NCBI GenBank assembly: GCA_949130495.1
Contig: OX422213.1
Coordinates: forward strand, 202,237,660-202,301,659
Direction: 5' to 3'
Length of the DNA stretch: 64,000 nucleotides
Source of the DNA: Sambucus nigra
Taxonomy: Eukaryota > Streptophyta > Magnoliopsida > Dipsacales > Adoxaceae
Below, piece by piece: positions 39,766-52,306 of this stretch. The notes under the pieces are model-generated. The model was not told the DNA's origin. It was given only the letters and a program-made list of their open reading frames with translations, and made no database searches. How positions within the stretch are numbered: position 1 is the stretch's first letter; each line of letters opens with the position of its first letter. Made by a program: the position numbers and the translations under genes.

Positions 39766-42700
39766 TAGAAACAGGCCCCGAACGTCCCCTTAGGTGGCAC
39801 CAACACCTCCCACGGGACCAATGTAACTCGTAGGAACTGACCCGACAGCAGTAAGACTCCTGGTTTGTGAATACAATGAGAATTTTGTATTTCTAGACAT
39901 AGGCTTAAAAACATGGCGTTAGAGGGTGAGAACTCGAAATAGCCCTCTAACGGCCCCGTGGGTGGCACCAACACCTCCCAGAGGACCAATGTAACTCGTA
40001 GGAACTGACCCCGCCGCTGCGGGCCTCACGGTTTGAGAATACGACGATAATTTCATATTTCTAGACTTAGGCATAAAAACATGGCGTTAGAGGGTGAGAA
40101 CCAGAAACAGCCCCCGAACGTACCCGTGGGTGGCACCAACACCTCCCACGGGACCAATGTAACTCGTAGGAACTGAACCCATAGCCGCCGGACTCCCGAT
40201 TTTAGAATACGACGGTAATTTGCATATTTCAAGACTTAGGCTTAAAAACATGGCGTCAGAGTGTGAGAACTATAAATAGCCCCCGAACGGCCTCGTGGGT
40301 GGCACCAACACCTCCCACGGGACCAATGTAACTCGTAGGAACTGACCCCGCAGCCGCGGGACTCCCGATTTGAGAATAAGACGTTAATTTGCATATTTTT
40401 AGACTTAGGCTTAAAAACATGGCGTTAGAGGTTGAAAACTCGAAATAGCCCTTTAACGGCCAAGTGGGTGTCACCAACACCTCCTAGAGGACAAATGTAA
40501 CTCGTAGGAACTGACCCCGCAGCCGCGGAACTCCCGGTTTGAGAATACGACGATAATTTCATATTTTTAGACTGAGGATTAAAAACATGGCGTTAGAGGG
40601 TGCGAACTAGAAACAGCCCCCGAACGTCCCCGTGGGTTGCACCAACACCTCCCACGGGACCAATGTAACTCGTAGGAACTGACCCCGCAGCCGCAGGACT
40701 CCTGATTTGAGAATACAACGATAATTTGTATATTTTTAGACTTAGGCTTAAAAACATGGCGTTAGAGGATGAGAACTAGAACCAGCCCCCGAACGTCCCG
40801 GTGGGTGGCACCAACACCTCCCACGGGACAAATGTAACTCGTAGGAACTGACCCCTCTGCCGCAGGACTCCCGATTTGAGAATACGACTGTAATTTGCAT
40901 ATTTCTAGACTTAGGCTTGAAAACATGGCGTTAGTGGTTGAAAAACTCAAAACATCCCTCTAACGGCCCCGTGGGTGGCAATAAGACCTCCCACGCGACC
41001 AATGTTACTCGTAGGACTGACCCCGCAGCCGCGGTACTCCCGTTTTGAGAATACGATGATAATTTGCATATCTCTAGACTTAGGCTTAAAAACATGGCGT
41101 TAGAGGGTGAGAACTAGAAACAACCCCCAAACGTCCCCGTGGGTGGCACCAACACCTCCCACGGGACCAATGTAACTCGTAGGAACTGACCCCGCAGCCG
41201 CGAGACTCCCGGTTTGAGAATTCGCTGATAATTTGTATATTTTTAGACTTAGGCTTAAAAACATGGCGTTAGAGGGTGAGAACGAGAAACAGCACCCGAA
41301 CGTCCCCGTGGGTGGCACCAACACCTCCTATGGGACCAATGTAACTCGTAGGAACTAACCCCGTAACCGCGGGACTCTCGGTTTGAGAATACGACGATAA
41401 TTTTCATATTTCTAGACTTAGGCTTAAAAACATGGCGTTAGAGGGTGAGAACTAGAAACAGCCCCCGAACGTCCCCGTGGGTGGCACCAACACCTCCCAG
41501 AGGACCAATGTAACTCGTAGGAACTGACCCCGCAGCCGCGGGACACCCGGTTTGAGAATACGATGATAATTTCATATTTCTAGACTTAGGCTTAAAAACA
41601 TGGCGTTAGAGGGTGAGAACTAGAAACAGGCCCCGATTGTCCCCGTGGGTGGCACCAACACCTCCCACGGGACCAATGCAACTCATATGAACTGACCCCA
41701 CAGCCGCGGGACTCCCGATTTGAGAATACGATGGCAATTTTCATATTTCTAGACTTAGGTTTAAAAACATGGCGTTAGAGAGTGAAAACTCGAAACAGCC
41801 CCCTAACGGCCCCGTGGGTGGCACCAGCACCTCCCACGGGACCAATTTAACTCGTAGGAAGTGACCCCACAGTCGCGGGACTCCCGGTTTGAGAATACGA
41901 CAATAATTTGTATATTTTTAGACTTAGACTAAAAAACATGGCGTTAGAAGGTAAAAACTCGAAACAACCCTCTAACGGCCACGTGGGTGGCCCTAACACC
42001 TCCCACAGGACCAATGTAACTCGTGGGAACTGACCCCGCAGCCGCGGGACAACCAGTTTGAGAATATGATGATAATTATCATATTTCTAGACTTAGGCTT
42101 AAAAACATGGCGTTAGAGGGTGAAAACTCGAAATGGCCCTCTAACGGCCCTATGGATGACACCAACACCTCCCACGGGACCAATGTAACTCGTAGGACTA
42201 ATCCCGCAGGCGCGGGACTCCCAGTTTGAGAATACGATGATAATATTCATATTTCTAGACATAGGCTTAGAAACATGGCGTTAGAGGTTGGGAAGTAGAA
42301 ACAGCCCTCGAACGTCCCCGTGGGTGGCACTAACACGTCCCACGGGACCAATGTAACTCGTAGGAACTGACCCCGCAGCCGCGAGACTCCCAGTTTGAGA
42401 ATACGACGATAATTTCATATTTATAGAATTAGGCTTAAAAACATGGCGTTAGAGAGTGAGAACTCGAAATAGCCCTCTAACGGCCCCGTGGGTGGTACCA
42501 ACACCTCCCAAAGGACCAATGTAACTCGTAGGAACTGACCCCGCAACCGCGGGACTCCTGGTTTGAGAATATGACGATAATTTCATATTTCTAGACTTAG
42601 GCTGAAAAACATGGCGTTAGAGGGTGAGAACTAGAAACAGCCCCCGAATGTCCCGGTGGGTGGCACCAACACCACCCACGGGACCAATGTAACTCGTAGG

Positions 42701-43771
42701 AACTGACCCCGTAGCCGCGGGACTCCCGGTTTGAGAATACGATGATAATTTGCATGTTTCTAGACTTAGGCTTAAAAACATGGCGTTAGAGGGCGACAAC
42801 TAGAAACAGCCCTCGAACGTCCCCGTGGGTGGCACCAACACCTCCCACGGGATCAATGTAAATCGTAAGAACTGACCCCGCAGCCGCGGGACTCCCGGTT
42901 TGAGAATACGACGGTAATTCGTATATTTATAAACTTAGGCTTAAAAACATGGCCTTGGCGAGTGAGAACTAGAAACAGCCCCCGAACGTCCCCGTGGGTG
43001 GCACCAACACCTCCCACGGGACCAATGTAACTCGTAGGAACTGACCCCGCAGCCGCGGGACTCCCGATTTGGGAATGCGACGTTAATTTGCATATTTCTA
43101 GACTTAGGATTAAAAACATGGCGTTAGAGGGTGAAAACTCGAAATGGTCCTCTAACGGCCCCGTGGGTGGCACCAACACCTCCCAGAGGACCTATGTAAC
43201 TCGTAGGAACTGACCCCGCAGTCGCGGGGCTCTCGGTTTGAGAATAAAATGATCATTTCATATTTTTAGACTTAGGTTTAAAATCATGGCGTTAGAGGGT
43301 GAGAACTAGAAAAAGCCCCCGAACGTCACCGTGGGTTGCTCCAACACCTCCCACGGGAGCAATGTAGCTCGAAGGAACTGACCCCGCAGTCGCAGGACTC
43401 CCGGTTTGAGAATACGACGATAATTTGTATATTTTTAGACTTAGGCTTAAAAACATGAAGTTAGAGGGATAGAACTAGAAACATCCCCCGAACGTCCCCG
43501 TGGGTGGCACCAACACGTCCCACGGGACAAATGTAAGTTTTAGGAACTGACCCCTCTGCCGCGGAACTCCTGATTTGAGAATACGACGGTAATTTGCATA
43601 TTTCTTGACTTAGGCTTAAAAACATGGTGTTAGAGGGTGAGAACTAGAAACATCCCTCTAACGGCCCCGTGGGTGGCACCAACACCTCCCACGGGACCAA
43701 TGTAACTCATAGGACTGACCCCGCAGTTGCGGGACTCTCGGTTTGAGCATACAACGGTAATTTGCATATTT
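39753..43771 (+). repeat. 26-mer array, unit C3 (4,019 bp, 24 monomers)
   Basis: Same order as C2 but two monomers shorter. The missing part corresponds to about 38,590-39,135 of C2. In its place, at about 42,940-43,170, there is a block of about 230 bp that matches 20,250-20,480 without a visible difference. The swapped-in block brings the rare ACATGGCCTTGGCGAGTG and GATTTGGGAATGCGACG marks, which occur nowhere else in the C array. Upstream and downstream of it C3 follows C2. Confidence 0.9.
42937..43168 (+). repeat. Inserted block identical to 20.25-20.48 kb
   Basis: From the GGCTTAAAAACATG before GGCCTTGGCGAGTG to GTCCTCTAACGGCCCCGTG the sequence matches 20,247-20,478 with no difference I could find. 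The match stops at GTGGGTGACACC in the 20-kb copy against GTGGGTGGCACC here. The block spans about 1.4 monomers and sits only in unit C3. Confidence 0.88.
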
Positions 43772-46700
43772 AGAGGGTGAGAACTAGAAACAGCCCCCGA
43801 ACGTCCCCGTAGGTGGCACCAACACCTCCCACGGGACCAATGTAACTCGTAGGAACTGACCCGACAGCAGTGAGACTCCTGGTTTGAGAATACGATGAGA
43901 ATTTCGTATTTCTAGACATAGGCTTAAAAACATGGCGTTAGAGGGTGAGAACTCGAAATAGCCCTCTAACGGCCCCGTGGGTGGCACCAACACCTCCCAG
44001 AGGACCAATGTAACTCGTAGGAACAGACCCCGCCGCAACGGGCCTCACGGTTTGAGAATACGACGATAATTTCATATTTCTAGACTTAGGCATAAAAACA
44101 TGGCGTTAGAGGGTGAGAACCAGAAACAACCCCCGAACGTACCCGTGGGTGGCACCAACACCTCCCACGGGACCAATGTAACTCGTAGGAACTGAACCCA
44201 TAGCCGCCGGACTCCCGATTTTAGAATACGACGGTAATTTGCATATTTCAAGACTTAGGCTTAAAAATATGGCGTCAGAGTGTGAGAACTATAAATAGCC
44301 CCCGAACGGCCTCGTGGGTGGCACCAACACCTCCCACGGGACCAATGTAACTCGTAGGAACTGACCCCGCAGCCGCGGGACTCCCGATTTGAGAATAAGA
44401 CGTTAATTTGCATATTTTTAGACTTAGGCTTAAAAACATGGCGTTAGAGGTTGAAAACTCGAAATAGCCCTTTAACGGCCAAGTGGGTGGCACCAACACC
44501 TCCCAGAGGACAAATGTAACTCGTAGGAACTGACCCCGCAGCCGCGGGACTCCCGGTTTGAGAATACGACGATAATTTCATATTTTTAGACTGAGGATTA
44601 AAAACATGGCGTTAGAGGGTGCGAACTAGAAACAGCCCCCGAACGTCCCCGTGGGTTGCACCAACACCTTCCACGGGACCAATGTAACTCGTAGGAACTG
44701 ACCCCGCAGCCGCAGGACTCCCGATTTGAGAATACAACGATAATTTGTATATTTTTAGACTTAGGCTTAAAAACATGGCGTTAGAGGATGAGAACTAGAA
44801 CCATCCCCCGAACGTTCCCGTGGGTGGGACCAACACCTCCCACGGGACAAATGTAACTCGTAGGAACTGACCCCTCTGCCGCGGGACTCCCGATTTGAGA
44901 ATACGACTGTAATTTGCGTATTTCTAGACTTAGGCTTGAAAACATGGCGTTAGAGGTTGAAAAACTCAAAACATCCCTCTAACTACCCCGTGGGTGGCAA
45001 TAAGACCTCCCACGCGACCAATGTTACTCGTAGGACTGACCCCCCAGCCGCGGGACTCCCGGTTTGAGAATACGATGATAATTTGCATATCTCTAGACTT
45101 AGGCTTAAAAACATGGCGTTAGAGGGTGAGAACTAGAACCAGCTTCCGAACGTCCCCGTGGGTGGCACCAACACCTCCCACGGGACCAATGTAACTCGTA
45201 GGAACTGACCCCGCAGCCGCGGGACTCCCGGTTTGAGAATACGCTGATAATTTGCATATTTTTAGACTTAGGCTTAAAAACATGGCGTTAGAGGGTGAGA
45301 ACGAGAAACAGCACCCGAACGTCCCCGTGGGTGGCACCAACACCTCCCATGGGACCATTGTAACTCGTAGGAACTCACCCCGTAACCGCGGGACTCTCGG
45401 TTTGAGAATACGACGATAATTTGCATATTTCTAGACTTAGGCTTAAAAACATGGTGTTAGAGGGTGAGAACTAGAAACATCCCCCGAACGTCCCCGTGGG
45501 TGGCACCAACACCTCCCAGAGGACCAATGTAACTCGTAGGAACTGACCCCGCAGCCGCGGGACTCCCGGTTTGAGAATACGACGATAATTTCATATTTCT
45601 GGACTTAGGCTTAAAAACATGGCGTTAGAGGGTGAGAACTAGAAACAGGCCCCGATTGTCCCCGTGGGTGGCACCAACACCTCCCACGGGACCATTACAA
45701 CTCATATGAACTGACCCCACAACCGCGGGACTCCCGATTTGAGAATACGATGGCAATTTTCATATTTCTAGACTTAGGTTTAAAAACATGGCGTTAGAGA
45801 GTGAAAACTCGAAACAGCCCCCTAACGGCCCCGTTGGTGGCACCAGCACCTCCCACGGGACCAATTTAACTCGTAAGAACTGACCCCACAGTCGCGAAAC
45901 TCCCGGTTTGAGAATACGACAATAATTTGCATATTTTTAGACTTAGACTTAAGAACATGGCGTTAGAAGGTAAAAACTCGAAACAACCCTCTAACGGCCA
46001 AGTGGGTAGCCCTAACACCTCCCACAGAACCAATGTAACTCGTGGGAACTGACCCCGCAGCCGCGGGACACCCGGTTTGAGAATATGATGATAATTATCA
46101 TATTTCTAGACTTAGGCTTAAAAACATGGCGTTAGAGGGTGAAAACTCGAAATGGACCTCTAACGGCCCTATGGGTGACACCAACACCTCCCACGGGACC
46201 AATGTAACTCGTACGACTAATCCCGCAGGCGCGGGACTCCCTGTTTGAGAATACGATGATAATTTGCATATTTCTAGACTTAGGCTTAAAAACATGGCGT
46301 TAGAGGTTGGGAAGTAGAAACATCCCTTGAACGTCCCCGTGGGTGGAACTAACACGTCCCACGGGACCAATGTAACTCATAGGAACTGACCCCGCAGCCG
46401 CGAGACTCCTAGTTAGAGAATACGACGATAATTTCATATTTATAGAATTAGGCTTAAAAACATGCGTTAGAGAGTGAGAACTCGAAATAGCCCTCTAACG
46501 GCCCCGTGGGTGGTACCAACACCTCCCAGAGGACCAATGTAACTCGTAGGAACTGACCCTGCAACCGCGGGACTCCTGCTTTGAGAATATGACGATAATT
46601 TCATATTTCTAGACTTAGGCTGAAAAACGTGGTGTTAGAGGGTGAGAACTAGAAACAGCCCCCGAATGTCCCGGTGGGTGGCACCAACACCTCCCACGGG

Positions 46701-48123
46701 ACCAATGTAACTCGTAGGAACTGACCCCGTAGCTGTGGGACTCCCGGTTTGAGAATACGATGATAAATTGCATATTTCTAGACTTAGACTTAAAAACACG
46801 GCGTTAGAGGGCGACAACTAGAAACAGCCCCCGAACGTCCCCGTGGGTGGCACCAACACCTCCCACGGGATCAATGTAAATCCTAAGAACTGACCCCGCA
46901 GCCGCGGGACTCCCGGTTTGAGAATACGACGGTAATTCGTATATTTATAAACTTAGGCTTAAAAATATGGCGTTTGAGGGTGAGAACAAGAAACATCCCC
47001 CGAACGGCCCCGTGGGTGGCACCAACACCTCCCACGGGACCAATGTAACTCGTAGGAACTGATCCCGCAGCCGCGAGTCTCACGATTTGAGAGTACGAAG
47101 GTAATTTTCATATTTCTAGACTTAAGCAAAACAAGGCATTAGAGAGTAAAAAGTCGAAAGTTCCCCCGAACGGCCCCGTGGGTGGCACCAACACCTCCCA
47201 CGGGACCAATATGACTCGTAGGAACTGACCCCCCAGCCGCGGGACTCCCGGTTTGAGAATACGATGATAATTTGCATATTTCTAGGCTTAGGCTTAAAAA
47301 CATGGCGTTAGAGGGTGATAACTAGAAACAGCCCCCGAACGTCCCCATAGGTGGCACCAACACCTCCCACGGGACCAATGTAACTTGTAGGAACTGACCC
47401 CGCAACCGCGAGACTCCCGGTTTGATAATACGACGATAATTTCATATTTCTAGACTTAGGCTTAAAAACATGGCGTTAGAGGGTGAGAACTCGAAATAGC
47501 CCTCTAACGGCCCCGTGGGTGGCACCAACACCTCCTAGAGGACCTATGTAACTCGTAGGAACTGACCCCGCAGTCGCGGGGCTCCCGGTTTGAGAATACA
47601 ATGATCATTTCATATTTCTAGACTTAGGTTTAAAAACATGGCGTTAGAGGGTGAGAACTAGAAAAAGCCCCCGAACGTCACCGTGGGTTGCTCCAACACC
47701 TCCCACGGGAGCAATGTAGCTCGAAGGAACTGACCCCGCAGTCGCAGGACTCCCGGTTTGAGAATACGACGATAATTTGTATATTTTTAGACTTAGGCTT
47801 AAAAACATGAATTTAGAGGGAGAGAACTAGAAACATCCCCCGAACGTCCCCGTGGGTGGCACCAACACGTCCCACGGGACAAATGTAAGTTTTAGGAACT
47901 GACCCCTCTGCCGCGGAACTCCTGATTTGAGAATACGACGGTAATTTGCATATTTCTTGACTTAGGCTTAAAAACATGGTGTTAGAGGGTGAGAACTAGA
48001 AACATCCCTCTAACGGCCCCGTGGGTGGCACCAACACCTCCCACGGGACCAATGTTACTCATAGGACTGACCCCGCAGTTGCGGGACTCTCGGTTTGAGC
48101 ATACAATGGTAATTTGCATATTT
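43772..48123 (+). repeat. 26-mer array, unit C4 (4,352 bp)
   Basis: A full 26-monomer unit with the same diagnostic order as C2, including the GAGGTTGGGAAGTAG monomer (about 46,303), the short ACTTAAGCAAAACAAGG monomer (about 47,119) and the TGTAAGTTTTAGG monomer (about 47,884). It ends at the shared 28-bp deletion junction at 48,123. By eye it is closer to C5 than to C2; for example both have AACATGCGTTAGAG lacking two bases, near 46,461 and 50,813. Confidence 0.9.
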
Positions 48124-51100
48124 AGAGGGTGAGAACTAGAAACAGCCCCCGAACGTCCCCGTAGGTGGCACCAACACCTCCCACGGGACCAATGTAACTC
48201 GTAGGAACTGACCCGACAGCAGTGAGACTCCTGGTTTGAGAATACGATGAGAATTTTGTATTTCTAGACATAGGCTTAAAAACATGGCGTTAGAGGGTGA
48301 GAACTCGAAATAGCCCTCTAACGGCCCCGTGGGTGGCACCAACACCTCCCAGAGGACCAATGTAACTCGTAGGAACTGACCCCACCGCAGCGGGCCTCAC
48401 GGTTTGAGAATACGACGATAATTTTATATTTCTAGACTTAGGCATAAAAACATGGCGTTAGAGGGTGAGAACCAGAAACAGCCCCCGAACGTACCCGTGG
48501 GTGGCACCAACACCTCCCACGGGACCAATGTAACTCGTAGGAACTGAACCCATAGCCGCCGGACTCCCGATTTTAGAATACGACGGTAATTTGCATATTT
48601 CAAGACTTAGGCTTAAAAACATGGCGTCAGAGTGTGAGAACTATAAATAGCCCCCGAACGGCCTCGTGGGTGGCACCAACACCTCCCACGGGACCAATGT
48701 AACTCGTAGGAACTGACCCCGCAGCCGCGGGACTCCCGATTTGAGAAGAAGACGTTAATTTGTATATTTTTAGACTTAGGCTTAAAAACATGGCGTTAGA
48801 GGTTGAAAACTCTAAATAGCCCTTTAACGGCCAAGTGGGTGGCACCAACACCTCCCAGAGGACAAATGTAACTCGTAGGAACTGACCCCGCAGCCGCGGG
48901 ACTCCCGGTTTGAGAATACGACGATAATTTCATATTTTTAGACTAAGGATTAAAAACATGGCGTTAGAGGGTGCGAACTAGAAACAGCCCCCGAACGTCC
49001 CCGTGGGTTGCACCAACACCTCCCACGGGACCAATGTAACTCGTAGGAACTGACCCCGCAGCCGCAGGACTCCCGATTTGAGAATACAACGATAATTTGT
49101 ATATTTTTAGACTTAGGCTTAAAAACATGGCGTTAGAGGATGAGAACTAGAACCATCCCCCGAACGTCCCCGTGGGTGGCACCAACAGCTCCCACGGGAC
49201 AAATGTAACTCGTAGGAACTGACCCCTCTGCCGCGGGACTCCCGATTTGAGAATACGACTGTAATTTGCGTATTTCTAGACTTAGGGTTGAAAACATGGC
49301 GTTAGAGGTTGAAAAACTCAAAACGTCCCTCTAACGGCCCCGTGGCTGGCAATAAGACCTCCCACGCGACCAAAGTTACTCGTAGGACTGACCCCGCAGC
49401 CGCGGGATTCCCGGTTTGAGAATACGATGATAATTTGCATATCTCTAGACTTAGGCTTAAAAACATGGCGTTAGAGGGTGAGAACTAGAAACAGCCCCCG
49501 AACGTCCCCGTGGGTGGCACCAACACCTCCCACGGGACCAATGTAACTCGTAGGAACTGACCCCGCAGCCGCTGGACTCCCGGTTTGAGAATACGCTGAT
49601 AATTTGCATATTTTTAGACTTAGGCTAAAAAACAAGGCGTTAGAGGGTGAGAACGAGAAACAGCACCCGAACGTCCACGTGGGTGGCACCAACACCTCCC
49701 ATGGGACCAATGTAACTCGTAGGAACTCACCCCGTAACCGCGGGACTCTCGGTTTGAGAATACGACGATAATTTGCATATTTCTAGACTTAGGCTTAAAA
49801 ACATGGTGTTAGAGGGTGAGAACTAGAAACAACCCCCGAACGTCCCCGTGGGTGGCACCAACACCTCCCAGAGGACCAATGTAACTCGTAGGAACTGACC
49901 CCGCAGCCGCGGGACTCCCGATTTGAGAATACGGTGATAATTTCATATTTCTAGACTTAGGCTTAAAAACATGGCATTAGAGGGTGAGAACTAGAAACAG
50001 GCCCCGATTGTCCCCGTGGGTGGCACCAACACCTCCCACGGGACCATTGCAACTCATATGAACTGACCCCACAGCCGCGAGACTCCCGATTTGAGAATAC
50101 GATGGCAATTTTCATATTTCTAGACTTAGGTTTAAAAACATGACGTTAGAGAGTGAAAACTCGAAACAGCCCCCTAACGGCCCCGTTGGTGGCACCAGCA
50201 CCTCCCACGGGACCAATTTAACTCGTAGGAACTGACCCCACAGTCGCGGAACTACCGGTTTGAGAATACGACAATAATTTGCATATTTTTAGACTTAAAC
50301 TTAAAAACATGGCATTAGAAGGTAAAAACTCGAAACAACCCTCTAACGGCCACGTGGGTGGCCCTAACACCTCCCACCGGACCAATGTAACTCATGGGAA
50401 CTGACCCCGCAGCCGCGGGACACCCGGTTTGAGAATATGATGATAATTATCATATTTCTAGACTTAGGCTTAAAAACATGGCGTTAGAGGGTGAAAACTC
50501 GAAATGGACCTCTAACGGCCCTATGGGTGACACCAACACCTCCCACGGGACCAATGTAACTCGTAGGACTAATCCCGCAGGCGCGGGACTCCCAGTTTGA
50601 GAATACGATGATAATTTGCATATTTCTAGACTTAGGCTTAAAAACATGGCGTTAGAGGTTGGGAAGTAGAAACAGCCCTCGAACGTCCCCGTGGGTGGAA
50701 CTAACACGTCCCATGGGACCAATGTAACTCGTATGAACTGACCCCGCAGCCGGGAGACTCCCAGTTTGAGAATACGACGATAATTTCATATTTATAGAAT
50801 TAGGCTTAAAAACATGCGTTAGAGAGTGAGAACTCGAAATAGCCCTCTAACGGCCCCGTGGGTGGTACCAACACCTCTTAGAGGACCAATGTAACTCGTA
50901 GGAACTGACCCCGCAACTGCGGGACTCCTGGTTTGAGAATATGACGATAATTTCATATTTCTAGACTTAGGCTGAAAAACGTGGCGTTAGAGGGTGAGAA
51001 CTAGAAACAGCCCCCGAATGTCCCGGTGGGTGGCACCAACACCTCCCACGGGACCAATGTAACTCGTAGGAACTGACCCCGTAGCCGCGGGACTCCCGGT

Positions 51101-52306
51101 TTGAGAATACGATGATAATTTGCATATTTCTAGACTTAGGCTTAAAAACATGGCGTTAGAGGGCGACAACTATAAACAGCCCCCGAACGTCCCCGTGGGT
51201 GGCCCCAACACCTCCCACGGGATCAATGTAAATCGTAGGGACTGACCCCGCAGCCGCGGGACTCCCGGTTTGAGAATATGATGGTAATTCGTATATTTAT
51301 AAACTTAGGCTTAAAAATATGGCGTTTGAGGGTGAGAACAAGAAACATCCCCCGAACGGCCCCGTGGGTGGCACCAACACCTCCCACGGGACCAATGTAA
51401 CTCGTAGGAACTGATCCCGCAGCCGCGAGTATCCCGATTTGAGAGTACGAAGGTAATTTTCATATTTCTAGACTTAAGCAAAACAAGGCATTAGAGAGTA
51501 AAAACTCGAAAGTTCCCCCGAACGGCCCCGTGGGTGGCACCAACACCTCCCACGGGACCAATATGACTCGTAGGAACTGACCCCCCAGCCGCGGGACTCC
51601 CGTTTTGAGAATACGACGATAATTTGCATATTTCTAGACTTAGGCTTAAAAACATGGCGTTAGAGGGTGAGAACTAGAAACAGCCCCCGAACGTCCCCAT
51701 AGGTGGCACCAACACCTCCCACGGGACCAATGTAACTTGTAGGAACTGACCCCGCAACCGCGAGACTCCCGGTTTGATAATACGACGATAATTTCATATT
51801 TCTAGACTTAGGCTTAAAAACATGGCGTTAGAGGGTGAGAACTCGAAATATCCCTCTAACGGCCCCGTGGGTGGCACCAACACCTCCCAGAGGACCTATG
51901 TAACTCGTAGGAACTGACCCCGCAGTCGCGGGGCTCCCGGTTTGAGAATACAACGATAATTTCATATTTCTATACTTAGGTTTAAAAACATGGCGTTAGA
52001 GGGTGAGAATTAGAAACAGCCCCCGAACGTCACCGTGGGTTGCTCCAACACCTCCCACGGGAGCAATGTAGCTCGAAGCAACTGACCCCGCAGTCGCAGG
52101 ACTCCCGGTTTGAGAATATGACGATAATTTGCATATTTCTTGACTTAGGCTTAAAAACATGGCGTTAGACGGTGAGAACTAGAAACATCCCTCTAACGGC
52201 CCCGTGGGTGGCACCAACACCTCCCACGGGACCAATGTAACTCATAGGACTGACCCCGCAGTTGCGGGACTCTCGGTTTGAGCATACAACGGTTATTTGC
52301 ATATTT
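48124..52306 (+). repeat. 26-mer array, unit C5 (4,183 bp, 25 monomers)
   Basis: Same order as C4 but one monomer shorter. Near 52,110-52,160 the order jumps from the monomer with CAGTCGCAGGACTCCCGG straight to the TTTCTTGACTTAGG monomer. The intervening monomer with GTTAGAGGGAGAG and TGTAAGTTTTAGG, present in C2, C3 and C4, is missing. The unit ends at the shared deletion junction near 52,306. Confidence 0.88.
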
